Below, piece after piece: positions 35,501-44,790 of a DNA stretch of 64,000 nt. The stretch is from Pseudomonas mucoides. Lineage in GTDB: Bacteria; Pseudomonadota; Gammaproteobacteria; Pseudomonadales; Pseudomonadaceae. The notes beneath the pieces were generated by a model. That model saw nothing but the letters and a program-made list of their open reading frames with translations. It was not told the DNA's origin and did no database searches. A program made the translations under genes and the position numbers. Location of the stretch: NCBI RefSeq assembly GCF_015461845.1, contig NZ_JACOPW010000002.1, positions 1,054,001 to 1,118,000 of the forward strand, in the 5' to 3' direction. Every line of letters begins with the position of its first letter. Positions within the stretch are counted from its first letter, which is position 1.

Positions 35501-36208
35501 ATGACCACTTCGCAAGATAACGACGAGTCCGACGCAGATTTAGCTCAGCTGGTAATAGGGCAAGGGCCCTGCACTTATCTATTGCTGCTCTTATTAGGAT
35601 TGATCCTGCTGTTTCCCTTTCTTGAGGAAGGGATATTTGCTCGCACGTTGCTCGGCATTGTGTTTTCCATCGTGCTGCTCGTGGGCGCTTTCGCCACCAG
35701 GCAGACTCGATGGGGGCTAATCCTCAAGCTGGGGCTGGCGTTTCTTGGGGTCAGCCTTCTATGGACGTCGTTGTGGGTCAAGAGCATCGCGATTTTTAAC
35801 CTTGCCGGGATAGCGTATACGGCGTCTCTTGCCGTCTCGTTTAGCGGAGTGCTGCGCTACGTGCTCAAGCGCGGGCCAATTACAGCCGACAAGCTGCATG
35901 GCGCGCTGGCGGGTTACATCATGCTGGCCTTCGTGTGGTCCTTCGTCTTTGCCCTGGTGGAGATATCCAATACTGGCTCATTCGGCCCCGGCCACCTCGA
36001 CTTCATGCAGCCCGGTACTTTTTTCAAACTGATCTATTTTAGCTTCACGACGCTCACGACCACCGGGTACGGTGACGTTATCCCATTGACCAACCACGCC
36101 CGTTCACTGGTGATGATCGAAGAATTTTCTGGCGTCTTTTACGTTGGCGTTGTGATCGCGCGGCTTGCCGGTCTTTACCCGTCGAATCAGAGGAATCAGG
36201 CGAAGTGA
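35501..36208 (+). CDS. Potassium channel-family protein
   Basis: The 235-residue protein has about six hydrophobic segments and the K+ selectivity filter TTLTTTGYGDVIP in a pore loop before the last helix. There is no RCK/TrkA domain. It should be an inner-membrane K+ channel. The neighbouring antiporter suggests a role in cation or pH balance. Confidence 0.88.
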   Translation: MTTSQDNDESDADLAQLVIGQGPCTYLLLLLLGLILLFPFLEEGIFARTLLGIVFSIVLLVGAFATRQTRWGLILKLGLAFLGVSLLWTSLWVKSIAIFNLAGIAYTASLAVSFSGVLRYVLKRGPITADKLHGALAGYIMLAFVWSFVFALVEISNTGSFGPGHLDFMQPGTFFKLIYFSFTTLTTTGYGDVIPLTNHARSLVMIEEFSGVFYVGVVIARLAGLYPSNQRNQAK

Positions 36209-36267
36209 TTCTCGTGGCTAAACGCCCCAACTCTGGGGCGCTCCATACCGGTCCGGGTTTGCCTGGA

Positions 36268-38235
36268 TTAAGGTTCAGAAAGGGTGAACCAGAAGTCAAA
36301 GGTGTCGAAGTTGGTCAGCATTTCCTTAAATTTGGCTTTGTCGCCGTCGATAGTCACTTCGCCGCTTTCCGACAGATTGCCCAATTTCAGCTTGCCCAGG
36401 GCGATGTCATCGAGGGTGGTTCGGTTAAGAGTGACCGTGCCGTCGGCCTTATCCCATTGCTTGTCTTTGCTGTAGTTCATGACGCCGTTTTGTACGGTCA
36501 ACACGTACTTGGCGTGCGTGTCCGGGAAGTTGAGATTGAAGGCATAGGACTTCTCGCCGACTCTCGGGCCATTCAAGTGAATAGCAAGGAAGTCGAGAAA
36601 CATTTCAGTGGTCATGCCGCGAATGATGTCGGGTGAACTGGTATTGGGCGTGGCCATTTTTTTCACGCCACCGCGCAGCTCCTGCGCACCGGACAGGTAG
36701 AAGTTACGCGCCGGCCCGGACTCCGCCTGGTAACCCATCTGCTCCAGGGCATCGGCCTCAATTGCACGCGCTGCCTGGTTTTTCGGGTCCGCAAAAACCA
36801 CCTGGTTGGCCACGGTTGCGGCCCAGCGATACTCTCCTTTGGCGTAGGCTGCCGTGGCGGTTTTAATCATTTTGTCGGCGCCCACCATTTCGACATATTT
36901 TTTGGCCTCTTCCACCGGCGGCAACGGATCGAAATTTGCCGGGTTGCCGTCCCAGAACCCCAAATACAGTTGATAGGTCGCGCGCACGTTGTGTTTGAGA
37001 TTGCCGTAGTAGCCGCGGTTGTAAAACTCTTTGGCCAGGCTATCAGGCAGGACGAACGCCTCGGCGATCTCGTTCATCGTCATGCCCTGGTTGGCCATGC
37101 GCAGTGTCTGATCGTTAATGTACTTGTAGAGATCGCGTTGTTTCTCCAAATGCTGCACAACGCGATCGTTACCCCACTGTGGCCAATGGTGGCTACCGAA
37201 CGACACCACTGCGTCCGTTCCCCACAGATCAATGGTTTGCCCCAGAGCACTGGCCCATTTTTGCGCGCTGCGAACTTTTGCACCTCGCAAGGTAAGAATA
37301 TTGTGCAAGGTGTGGTTGGCATCCTCGGCCAGGTCAATGGCTTTGAATTGCGGGAAATAGAACAGCATCTCGGCAGGCGCTTCGGTGCCAGGCGCCATTT
37401 GGAATACCACCTCGATGCCATCGACTGTGAGTGTTTCTCCGGTTTTCTCGACCAGTTTGTTCGGTTCAAGCAAAGTGATGGTGCCTGCAGCCGTGGTGAT
37501 GCCCAAGCCACCGCTGACCGTACCTTTGGGGTCTTTAGGCAACAGATTGCCGTACATGTAAGAAGCGCGACGGCTCATTGCGGTGCCGGCAAACACGTTT
37601 TCACTGACCGCTTCCTCCATGAAGCCTTCAGGGGCGATCACCGGAACTTTACCGGACTTCACATCGGCCTCATCGACCATCGCACGCACGCCAGCGAAGT
37701 GGTCAACATGCGAGTGAGTGAAGATCACCGCAGACACTGGCAGCTTTTCAACTTTGTCGTTGACCAGTGCCAGCGCCGCTTTGGCTGTTTCAGCCGAAGT
37801 CAGTGGGTCAATCACGATCCAGCCCGTCTTGCCGCGGACGAAGGTGATGTTGGCGAGGTCGATGTTGCGTACCTGGTAGATTCCGTCCACCACTTTGAAC
37901 AAACCTCGAATGGCCAACAATTGCGATTGACGCCATAGACTCGGGTTGACCGTGGCAGGTACTGGCCCTTCTTTCTTGAGGTAGTCGTACTGAGACAGGT
38001 CGATAACGGTATTGCCCGCATCGCCCTTGATCACAGGACTGGGTAAATCGGCAATGAAGCCGTGGTTCGCATCGTCGAAGTCTTGTTTGTTGGAAAAGGG
38101 CAAGTAGCTGAGCAATGCATCATTGGCTTTTCGCGTTGCATCGCTGGCGTCGTTGGGAGCGGCATGTGCCGCGCCGATGACGACACAGGTCGATAAAACG
38201 GCGAGCACCAGTTGTTTGGGAAGTAGAGCTGGCAT
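36268..38235 (-). CDS. Alkyl sulfatase, SdsA1-like metallo-beta-lactamase fold
   Basis: The 655-residue protein has a signal peptide (VLAVLSTCVVIGAAHA), so it is exported. The zinc motif THSHVDH is at residues 173-179, followed by a dimerisation region and a C-terminal SCP2-like domain. It matches SdsA1 of P. aeruginosa, which cleaves alkyl sulfates such as dodecyl sulfate to alcohol plus sulfate. ATG 38235 has GAGGAG upstream; an in-frame start 27 nt earlier is less likely. Confidence 0.92.
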   Translation of the reverse strand: MPALLPKQLVLAVLSTCVVIGAAHAAPNDASDATRKANDALLSYLPFSNKQDFDDANHGFIADLPSPVIKGDAGNTVIDLSQYDYLKKEGPVPATVNPSLWRQSQLLAIRGLFKVVDGIYQVRNIDLANITFVRGKTGWIVIDPLTSAETAKAALALVNDKVEKLPVSAVIFTHSHVDHFAGVRAMVDEADVKSGKVPVIAPEGFMEEAVSENVFAGTAMSRRASYMYGNLLPKDPKGTVSGGLGITTAAGTITLLEPNKLVEKTGETLTVDGIEVVFQMAPGTEAPAEMLFYFPQFKAIDLAEDANHTLHNILTLRGAKVRSAQKWASALGQTIDLWGTDAVVSFGSHHWPQWGNDRVVQHLEKQRDLYKYINDQTLRMANQGMTMNEIAEAFVLPDSLAKEFYNRGYYGNLKHNVRATYQLYLGFWDGNPANFDPLPPVEEAKKYVEMVGADKMIKTATAAYAKGEYRWAATVANQVVFADPKNQAARAIEADALEQMGYQAESGPARNFYLSGAQELRGGVKKMATPNTSSPDIIRGMTTEMFLDFLAIHLNGPRVGEKSYAFNLNFPDTHAKYVLTVQNGVMNYSKDKQWDKADGTVTLNRTTLDDIALGKLKLGNLSESGEVTIDGDKAKFKEMLTNFDTFDFWFTLSEP

Positions 38236-38632
38236 TGGGCTTCTCCTCAGGTTGGCAAGCACACTCCCGCTACCACTTCTAACGTCGGGAATAATGTGTA
38301 CGAATCAACGAAAAATGCAGGTTGCAAAATCGTCACCGCACGGCGCAGAGGAGGCAGTTTGATTGCGCTCCATTGACCCCGTGCTCGAGTCTGCCTCTAT
38401 TATTTTCGCGCTCAGCACCCTTGGAGTATTACGAAGCCAGAGCAGACAGCGTTGAGATAAATCAAATAGTTCAGTGATCGTGTATGCGGTTAGTGAGGGC
38501 GGGGAACGCCCTTGGACGTTCTGGATACAGCGCCGCAAAGACAGTGCCCCGAGGCGATGTGTGTCTCCTTTGAACAATGATTCATCGGTGTTTTGAGGCG
38601 AAGGAGCAGCGTCCCTCGCCACAGGGCGGTGG
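38236..38632. other. Intergenic region, no gene supported
   Basis: This 397-bp stretch holds the sulfatase promoter side and the 3' flank of a DUF6124 cassette. A small hairpin GGGCG-GGGAA-CGCCC lies near 38497. A leftward open frame at 38305-38622 has no ribosome site or recognisable protein. GGCGAAGGAGCAGCGTCCCT near 38598 resembles a degraded REP. Confidence 0.6.
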
Positions 38633-38992
38633 TTACACGGTGGGTTCTATTTTATCCAGCACGCCGTTTGCCGTGATCTCGGCCACCATGATGCTGTTTG
38701 AGATTCCCAGCAACGCGTAGCGCGCCTCCCCCTCGAGATGATCCACCAACTGATGGACCATTACGTCGATCGAGGCCAGTGTCTCGACCAAAAATACGCC
38801 CAGGGTTTCGGCGGTGGCTTGTGGGTCCACGGAAAACAGGGTGCTGCGGGTTCGGGGTTTGGCTTTGATATCGGCGTTCGACGGGAAGTGGAAGTCGAGG
38901 GCGCGTTCGGCGGCTTCGTTGAGTTTTTTTGAATCGGGTTCGTACGGGGATGCCGGATCGGTTTCCGGCGGGTTGGGTGTTACTTTGAACAT
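38633..38992 (-). CDS. DUF6124 family protein, copy B
   Basis: The 119-residue paralogue of the 16041-16400 protein differs at seven positions (for example D10E, N33D, N43K, H58Q, I66V and the last two residues). The family is mostly found in Pseudomonas and has no known role. Similarity between the cassettes begins abruptly at the stop codon and continues through the leader, so the whole unit was duplicated or inserted. The gene sits between the alkyl sulfatase and the hydroxyproline GntR regulator. Confidence 0.85.
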   Translation of the reverse strand: MFKVTPNPPETDPASPYEPDSKKLNEAAERALDFHFPSNADIKAKPRTRSTLFSVDPQATAETLGVFLVETLASIDVMVHQLVDHLEGEARYALLGISNSIMVAEITANGVLDKIEPTV

Positions 38993-39349
38993 AAACTAGA
39001 TCCTGATATTGAGTGCCACCCCTCTTGCGACTAAACGAAAGGGGAGGCAGCTGTACGCAGGTTAGTCGACCGGGGATCTAGAACCGGCGCACCCGAAGGC
39101 GCCCTGCGCACAGCTACCATCGAGTGCAGGCGTGGAAATGCCCGACTGATAGAGATTGTGCACACTAGAAACTACGAGCGACTAAACCCGACCACTGATG
39201 GGCAGTGGCAGGGAAACGATAGAGGCCGAGGCCAGGGCACACAAGCCGGCCGATTCTGTCTTACCCGTAGGCGATGGCGCAAGGCGTTGTAGCCTCCGGG
39301 TAGTAACGGAAAGCGTCATTTAAACGCAGACGATTTTTCTTGTTTAAAA
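38993..39349 (-). other. Conserved structured leader of DUF6124 cassette B
   Basis: This is the counterpart of 16401-16760. TTTAGTCG boxes are at 39178-39187 and 39027-39036, with the inverted copy at 39062-39068. The hairpin CCACTG-CCCAT-CAGTGG is identical to copy A. The ribosome-site hairpin is GCC-T-CCCCT / AGGGG-T-GGC, where copy A has GCC-T-CCCTC / GAGGG-T-GGC, so both arms changed together. Confidence 0.6.
39182..39319 (-). CDS. Conserved 45-codon frame in leader, copy B
   Basis: This has the same length and stop position as the copy-A frame, with 39 of 45 residues identical and no insertions. Differences are a mix of silent and replacement changes, so coding is possible but not shown. 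No Shine-Dalgarno site is visible. Confidence 0.35.
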   Translation of the reverse strand: MTLSVTTRRLQRLAPSPTGKTESAGLCALASASIVSLPLPISGRV

Positions 39350-39375
39350 CAACGGATCGCGAGGTTCGCCAAGGA

Positions 39376-39391
39376 ATTTCGTATACCCTAT
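39376..39391. promoter_or_regulatory. Probable GntR operator, site 1 (autoregulatory)
   Basis: ATTTCGTATACCCTAT has GTATAC at 39381-39386. Read on the minus strand it contains GTATACGAAAT, the exact half-site of the two sites at 44729 and 50670. It lies 30 bp upstream of the GntR gene. Confidence 0.6.
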
Positions 39392-39420
39392 CCCCATCTC
39401 ACTGCAAACGACCTGCCGAC

Positions 39421-40092
39421 GTGAACCTACCCAAACTCAACGCTCCCGACCTTGGCAATACGCCTTCGACCTCGGAAATCATCACCCGCCATCTGCGGGA
39501 CGCGATTGTTGCCGGGCATTTTGCCGAGGATGAACCGATTCGCCAGGACGACATTGCCCGGCAGTTCAACGTCAGCAAAATCCCTGTGCGCGAGGCGCTC
39601 AAGCGGCTGGAGGCCGAAGGGCTGGTGATGTTCCAGCGCAATCGCGGGGCGATGGTCACGCGGATTTCCGATGCGGAACTGGCGCAGATGTTCGAAGTGC
39701 GCATGTTGCTGGAAGACAAGGTGTTGCGCCTGGCCATTCCCAACATGACCGAAGAGACCTTCGCCCGCGCCGAGCGTATCTGCCAGGAATTCATCGGCGA
39801 AGACGACGTCGGGCGCTGGGCCGAGCTCAACTGGGAGCTGCATTCCTGCCTTTATGAACCGGCGCAGCGACCGTTTCTGGTGAGCCTGATCCGTTCGGTC
39901 AACGATAAACTGGAGCGCTACCTGCGCATGCAGATGAGCCTGTCGGCCGGCAAGGAGCGCGCCGATCACGAACACCGCGAGATCCTCGCGGCCTGCCGTG
40001 CCGGGGATGTGGACCTGGCGGTGAAGCTGCTGGATGAGCACATTGCCGGGGTCTGCAAAACCCTGTTCGAGCACCTGCCCCACGCGCACTGA
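39421..40092 (+). CDS. GntR-family (FCD) transcriptional regulator
   Basis: The 223-residue protein has an N-terminal GntR winged helix (STSEIITRHLRDAIVAGHFA, then QFNVSKIPVREALKRLEAEG) and a C-terminal FCD domain with metal-ligand-type residues. The start is GTG 39421; an upstream frame lacks similarity. It heads the hydroxyproline island. FCD regulators of amino-acid degradation are usually repressors released by a pathway acid. Palindromes near its own start and before two island operons suggest it controls them. Confidence 0.88.
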   Translation: MNLPKLNAPDLGNTPSTSEIITRHLRDAIVAGHFAEDEPIRQDDIARQFNVSKIPVREALKRLEAEGLVMFQRNRGAMVTRISDAELAQMFEVRMLLEDKVLRLAIPNMTEETFARAERICQEFIGEDDVGRWAELNWELHSCLYEPAQRPFLVSLIRSVNDKLERYLRMQMSLSAGKERADHEHREILAACRAGDVDLAVKLLDEHIAGVCKTLFEHLPHAH

Positions 40093-40103
40093 TCGCTGCG
40101 GGC

Positions 40104-40134
40104 ACTGTGCCGATTTCGTCATCGGCACAGTTTA
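40104..40134 (+). terminator. Terminator-like perfect hairpin after GntR gene
   Basis: ACTGTGCCGAT (40104-40114) and ATCGGCACAGT (40121-40131) form a perfect 11-bp stem with a 6-nt loop, then TTT. The short T-run makes termination moderate. It could alternatively be an operator before the epimerase operon. Confidence 0.6.
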
Positions 40135-40206
40135 AATCCATCAAGCCGCCACCCGACCGCACGGGCCACTCTAGCGTTCACTCAACCGAATGGACGTGGC
40201 CCTCCC

Positions 40207-41139
40207 ATGAAACACATCTCCGTCATCGACTCCCACACCGGCGGCGAACCGACGCGTCTGGTGACCGCCGGTTTTCCTGATCTGGGCCGCGGCAGCATGG
40301 CTGAACGGCGCAAAATCCTCGCTGAACAGCATGACCCATGGCGTGCAGCGTGCGTGCTCGAACCGCGCGGCAGTGATGTGTTGGTGGGCGCCCTGCTCTG
40401 CGAACCGGTTGACCCGAGCGCCTGTGCCGGGGTGATTTTCTTCAACAACAGCGGTTATCTGGGCATGTGCGGCCACGGCACCATCGGCCTGGTGGCCTCG
40501 CTCGCGCACATGGGCAAGATCGGGCCTGGCGTGCACAGCATCGAAACGCCGGTGGGCACGGTCCAGGCCACCCTGCACGACGACCACACGGTCAGCGTGC
40601 GCAATGTCCCCGCTTATCGTTATCGCAAGGACCTGACATTGCAGGTACCGGGGATCGGTCAGGTGACCGGCGATGTCGCCTGGGGCGGCAACTGGTTTTT
40701 CCTGATCGCCGACCATGGCCTGCGGGTGGCCGGTGACAACCTTGAGACGCTGACCGCGTACACCTACGCCGTACAGCAAGCGCTGGAAACCCAGGGTATT
40801 CGCGGTGAAGACGGCGGCCTGATCGACCATGTCGAGCTGTTCGCCGATGACGATCACGCCGACAGCCGTAACTTCGTACTCTGCCCCGGCAAGGCCTACG
40901 ACCGTTCCCCGTGCGGCACCGGCACCAGCGCCAAACTGGCGTGCATGGCGGCGGATGACAAATTGCAGCCAGGGCAGATCTGGCGACAGGCCAGTGTGAT
41001 TGGCAGCGAGTTCGAAGGCTCTTTCGAATGGCAAGGTGAGCGCATTATCCCGACCATCCGTGGCCGCGCCTTCATCAGTGCCGAGGCGCGCCTGATCATT
41101 GAACAGGACGATCCATTCGCCTGGGGCATTCGCCCATGA
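40207..41139 (+). CDS. lhpA: 4-hydroxyproline 2-epimerase
   Basis: The 310-residue proline-racemase-fold enzyme has both catalytic cysteines, C88 in MCGHGT and C236 in SPCGTGT, as required for two-base epimerisation. It converts trans-4-hydroxy-L-proline to cis-4-hydroxy-D-proline in the cytoplasm. It opens a tightly coupled operon (4-nt ATGA overlap) with the three subunits of D-hydroxyproline dehydrogenase. Confidence 0.95.
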   Translation: MKHISVIDSHTGGEPTRLVTAGFPDLGRGSMAERRKILAEQHDPWRAACVLEPRGSDVLVGALLCEPVDPSACAGVIFFNNSGYLGMCGHGTIGLVASLAHMGKIGPGVHSIETPVGTVQATLHDDHTVSVRNVPAYRYRKDLTLQVPGIGQVTGDVAWGGNWFFLIADHGLRVAGDNLETLTAYTYAVQQALETQGIRGEDGGLIDHVELFADDDHADSRNFVLCPGKAYDRSPCGTGTSAKLACMAADDKLQPGQIWRQASVIGSEFEGSFEWQGERIIPTIRGRAFISAEARLIIEQDDPFAWGIRP

Positions 41140-42251
41140 ACCAGAGCCGTGTGGCCGATGTGATCGTCATCGGCGCCGGCATCATCGGCGCGGCGTGCGC
41201 CCAGGCGCTGGCGCGGCGTGGCTTGCAGGTGCTGGTGCTCGATGCCGGCCTGCACAACGCGACGGCGGCGGGCATGGGGCACTTGCTGGTGCTTGACGAC
41301 AACCCGGCCGAACTGGCCTTGAGTGATTACTCCCTGCAACGTTGGCGCGAGCTCGGGCCGGGCTTGCCCGACGGTTGCGCTTACCGCAACAACGGCACGC
41401 TCTGGCTGGCCGCCAACGCCGAGGAAATGGCGGTGGCCCAGAGCAAATACCTGAACCTGCAGGCTCAGGGAATCGCCTGTGAACTGATCGGTGCCAGTGC
41501 CTTGCGCCAGCGTGAGCCGGAGCTGGCCGAGGGACTTGAAGGCGGACTGCTGATCAAGGGTGACGGCATACTCTATGCGCCGGCCACAGCCAACTGGATG
41601 CTCGACACCCCGAACATCCGCCAGCGCAGGGCATGCGTCGCGCAAGTCGATGGCCCTCGGGTACGCCTCGAGGACGGCCAGTGGTTGAGTGCCGACGCCG
41701 TGGTGCTGGCCAACGGTACGCAGGCCAATCAATTGTGCCCCGAGTTGCCCATCGAGCCGAAAAAAGGTCACTTGCTGATCACCGATCGCTACCCCGCTAC
41801 CGTCACCCACACCCTGGTGGAACTGGGCTACGTCACCAGCGCTCACAATGCCAAAGGCCCGTCGGTGGCCTGCAATATTCAACCGCGTCCGACCGGGCAA
41901 TTGTTCATTGGTGCCTCGCGGCAATTCGGCACGACTGACCCGCAAGTCGAAGGCTGGATGCTTGCGAAGATGCTCAAGCGTGCGGCCGGCTACATGCCGG
42001 GGCTGGCCCGGCTGAATGGCATCCGCGCGTGGACCGGGTTTCGTGCCGCCAGCCCTGACGGTTTGCCGCTGGTGGGTCAGCACCCGCAACGTCAGGGCTT
42101 GTGGCTGGCGGTCGGGCATGAAGGACTGGGGGTGACCACCGCGCCCGGCACGGCGGATTTGCTGGTCGCGCAACTGTTCAACGAAACCCCGCCACTGGCC
42201 GCGCAACCTTATCTGCCGCAGCGATTCCTCGGAGAATCTGTGTATGCCTGA
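41136..42251 (+). CDS. D-hydroxyproline dehydrogenase, beta subunit (FAD, DAO-type)
   Basis: The 371-residue FAD-dependent oxidoreductase has [17 protein letters not shown] as dinucleotide-binding fold and a DAO-type C-terminus ([17 protein letters not shown]). It is the catalytic HcnC-like subunit, oxidising cis-4-hydroxy-D-proline to Delta1-pyrroline-4-hydroxy-2-carboxylate. It overlaps the epimerase by 4 nt and the gamma subunit by 8 nt. Confidence 0.92.
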   Translation: MNQSRVADVIVIGAGIIGAACAQALARRGLQVLVLDAGLHNATAAGMGHLLVLDDNPAELALSDYSLQRWRELGPGLPDGCAYRNNGTLWLAANAEEMAVAQSKYLNLQAQGIACELIGASALRQREPELAEGLEGGLLIKGDGILYAPATANWMLDTPNIRQRRACVAQVDGPRVRLEDGQWLSADAVVLANGTQANQLCPELPIEPKKGHLLITDRYPATVTHTLVELGYVTSAHNAKGPSVACNIQPRPTGQLFIGASRQFGTTDPQVEGWMLAKMLKRAAGYMPGLARLNGIRAWTGFRAASPDGLPLVGQHPQRQGLWLAVGHEGLGVTTAPGTADLLVAQLFNETPPLAAQPYLPQRFLGESVYA

Positions 42252-42480
42252 ATTGATGCTCGACGGTCATGCCCTGACGGTCGCCGACGGTACCAGCGTC
42301 GCCGCAGCCCTGGCGCTAGGCGGCAATGGTTGCAGTCGCACCTCGGTCAGCGGACAACGCCGCGCACCGCTGTGCGGCATGGGCATTTGCCAGGAATGCC
42401 GGGTGACCATCGACGGTCGCCGCCGCCTCGCTTGCCAGACCCTTTGCCGTGACGGCATGCAGGTGGAGACACAGCCATGA
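42244..42480 (+). CDS. D-hydroxyproline dehydrogenase, gamma subunit (2Fe-2S)
   Basis: The 78-residue ferredoxin-like protein has CGMGICQEC and a later LACQ, a plant-type [2Fe-2S] set as in HcnA. It passes electrons between the flavin subunits. Start and stop overlap both neighbours, so the three subunits are translationally coupled. Confidence 0.92.
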   Translation: MPELMLDGHALTVADGTSVAAALALGGNGCSRTSVSGQRRAPLCGMGICQECRVTIDGRRRLACQTLCRDGMQVETQP

Positions 42481-43733
42481 ACGAATACGCCGACCTGTTG
42501 ATCATCGGTGCCGGCCCTGCCGGGATGGCCGCTGCATTGGCCGCGGCCCCCAGCGGCGCACGCATTGTCATGCTCGACGACAATCCGTTTGCAGGCGGGC
42601 AGATCTGGCGCGACGGCCCTCAAGCCAGCCTCCCCGCTCAGGCCCGTCAGTTGCGTGAGCGCTTGCAGTCCCACGGCAATATCCGCCATCACAGCGGCAC
42701 GCGGGTGATTGCCAATCCCGGCCCGAAACAACTGCTGGTCGAAGACGACGAAAATGGCTGGCTGATCAGCTATGACAAATTGATCCTGTGTACCGGTGCC
42801 CGCGAGTTATTGCTGCCCTTCCCCGGCTGGACGTTGCCTGGGGTGACCGGGGCCGGAGGTTTGCAGGCACTGATCAAATCCGGACTGTCAGTGCGCGATG
42901 AACGCGTGGTGATCGCCGGGAGCGGGCCATTGTTATTGGCCAGTGCGGCGACTGCCACAAAACACGGAGCCTCGGTGCTGCGCATCGCCGAGCAGGCTTC
43001 ATTAACGTCTGTCGTCGGTTTCGCTGCGCAGTTGCCACGCTGGCCAGCGAAATGGTTGCAATCGTTCAGCCTGTTCAACCGTCACTACCGTGCAGGCACT
43101 CATGTGCTGGCTGCGCTTGGCACCGACCGACTCGAAGGCGTGCGCCTGCAACAACAAGGCAAAGTCGTCGAGCTGGAATGTGATCGGCTGGCCTGTGGGT
43201 TCGGCCTGATCCCGAATATCCAGTTGGGTCAGGCATTGGGTTACGCCATCGAAGGACAGGCGTTGAAGGTGGATGCCTGGCAAGCCAGCACCCGGGCCGA
43301 TCATTACGCGGCAGGCGAATGCACCGGGTTCGGCGGCAGTGAACTGGCCCTGGCCGAAGGTGCGATTGCCGGGCACAGCGCCGTGGGTGAGGTTGAACAG
43401 GCCCGCCAATGGTGGCCACGCCGGGCACGCTGGCAGGGTTTCGCCAAGGCATTGAATCAGGCCTTCGCCCTCGACCCGCAACTCAAGTCCCTGGCCCGTC
43501 CCGACACCCTGGTCTGTCGCTGCGAAGACGTGCCCTACGCCGCACTGACCGAACACAGTGACTGGCGCGCGGCCAAACTCGCCAGCCGCTGCGGCATGGG
43601 CGCCTGTCAGGGGCGAGTGTGCGGCGCAGCGGTTGAGCACCTGTTTGGCTGGCAACCTTCGGCGGCGCGTCCACCTTACAGCCCGGCGCGGATCGAGACG
43701 CTGATGTGCCTGGACGACACGCCGCCCGCGTGA
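42477..43733 (+). CDS. D-hydroxyproline dehydrogenase, alpha subunit
   Basis: The 418-residue pyridine-nucleotide-disulfide-type flavoprotein has LLIIGAGPAGMAAALAA, a second nucleotide fold (VVIAGSGPLLLA) and a C-terminal BFD-like cysteine motif (CRCEDV..CGMGACQGRVC) for an extra [2Fe-2S] cluster, as in HcnB. It is the electron-transfer subunit. ATGA overlap with the gamma gene. Confidence 0.92.
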   Translation: MNEYADLLIIGAGPAGMAAALAAAPSGARIVMLDDNPFAGGQIWRDGPQASLPAQARQLRERLQSHGNIRHHSGTRVIANPGPKQLLVEDDENGWLISYDKLILCTGARELLLPFPGWTLPGVTGAGGLQALIKSGLSVRDERVVIAGSGPLLLASAATATKHGASVLRIAEQASLTSVVGFAAQLPRWPAKWLQSFSLFNRHYRAGTHVLAALGTDRLEGVRLQQQGKVVELECDRLACGFGLIPNIQLGQALGYAIEGQALKVDAWQASTRADHYAAGECTGFGGSELALAEGAIAGHSAVGEVEQARQWWPRRARWQGFAKALNQAFALDPQLKSLARPDTLVCRCEDVPYAALTEHSDWRAAKLASRCGMGACQGRVCGAAVEHLFGWQPSAARPPYSPARIETLMCLDDTPPA

Positions 43734-43807
43734 TGAGTGAGACTGGGGTTTCGGTCATGCGACCGAGCCTCTATGATCCGGAGGTCGCCCTCGGACCTCC
43801 CAGCGCT

Positions 43808-44557
43808 ATGTACCCCTCACTCACCACGTTCAAACCCTGCGATCTGCCGACGCTATTAAGCAACCTTCAGCCGATCGCGCCGCTGCTCGACACCCTGTCG
43901 GACGTGGTGTTTTTCATCAAGGATCTCGACGCCCGTTACGCCTTCGTCAACCAGACGCTGGCGCGGCGCTGCGGCTTTAAACACAGCGATCAATTGCTCG
44001 GGCTCACCGCCGACAAGGTGTTCCCGGAACACTTCGGGCCGCTGTACACCGAGCAGGATCGACGGGTGTTATCCAGCGGCCGGATGCTCGCCGACCAACT
44101 GGAACTGCACTTGTATTTCGGCAACCAGCCGATCTGGTGCCTGACCCACAAACTGGCCCTTCACGACGAACAGGGTCACATCGTCGGCCTCGCCGGCATC
44201 TCCCGGGATTTGCCAACGCCTCAGTCCACTCACCCGGCGTACGTGAAGCTCGCTGCCGTGGATGCGCATATCCGCAGCCACTTCGCGCGGCCCATCAGTC
44301 TCTCTGAATTGACGGCGATTGGCGGCTATTCCGTCGCGCAACTGGAGCGTCACTGCAAGCGGGTGTTCCAGCTCACACCGCGGCAGATGATTCACAAGGC
44401 GCGCCTGGAAGAAGGTTCGCGGCTGTTACTGAGCACCGATTTGCCCATCACCGAAATCGCCCTGCGCTGCGGTTACACCGACCACAGTGCGTTCAGTCGG
44501 CAGTTCCGCGCACTGACCAGTTTGTCGCCGAGCCAGTACCGCGATAATCAGCGTTAA
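43808..44557 (+). CDS. PAS-AraC family transcriptional regulator (probable hydroxyproline regulator)
   Basis: The protein has a PAS-like domain (about residues 20-130: DTLSDVVFFIKDLDARYAFV) and a C-terminal AraC double HTH (VDAHIRSHFARPISLSELTA, then IALRCGYTDHSAFSRQFRAL). An AraC-type activator, LhpR, controls hydroxyproline genes in P. aeruginosa, and this is the likely counterpart. The start is uncertain: ATG 43808, 43757 or 43733. A perfect hairpin GGAGGTC-GCCCTCG-GACCTCC at 43780-43800 lies between the candidates and may affect initiation at 43808. Confidence 0.85.
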   Translation: MYPSLTTFKPCDLPTLLSNLQPIAPLLDTLSDVVFFIKDLDARYAFVNQTLARRCGFKHSDQLLGLTADKVFPEHFGPLYTEQDRRVLSSGRMLADQLELHLYFGNQPIWCLTHKLALHDEQGHIVGLAGISRDLPTPQSTHPAYVKLAAVDAHIRSHFARPISLSELTAIGGYSVAQLERHCKRVFQLTPRQMIHKARLEEGSRLLLSTDLPITEIALRCGYTDHSAFSRQFRALTSLSPSQYRDNQR

Positions 44558-44728
44558 GCCCGTCACCGGTGTTCCCTAAAGGGGCGCACGCACCACCATT
44601 GCTCCCATCTGTAACACCAGCACGCAGAACGCCGGCGCGGTGTTGTGCCACTGCAAACCTTCTACTTCAAGGGCTGACGCTAAATTCACGGTTCTGACTG
44701 GAAATCGGCACGTTGATTGCTATTGTTA

Positions 44729-44744
44729 ATATCGTATACGAAAT
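44729..44744. promoter_or_regulatory. Probable GntR operator, site 2
   Basis: ATATCGTATACGAAAT is a near-perfect palindrome centred on GTATAC (44734-44739), identical over all 16 bases to the site at 50670-50685. It lies about 50 bp before the ABC importer operon. Confidence 0.75.
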
Positions 44745-44790
44745 CCTCAATACGATTTTTTCAACAGCACTTCACACGAACGAGGCCTCT

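Noticed and set aside
35534..35580. tRNA-like D-arm sequence (TTTAGCTCAGCTGGTAATAG) at the start of the K+ channel gene
   Set aside because: No acceptor stem or T-arm follows, and the bases are codons of the channel protein.
38305..38622. 105-residue leftward open frame between the sulfatase and cassette B
   Set aside because: There is no ribosome site and no recognised motif, and the composition is unlike its neighbours.
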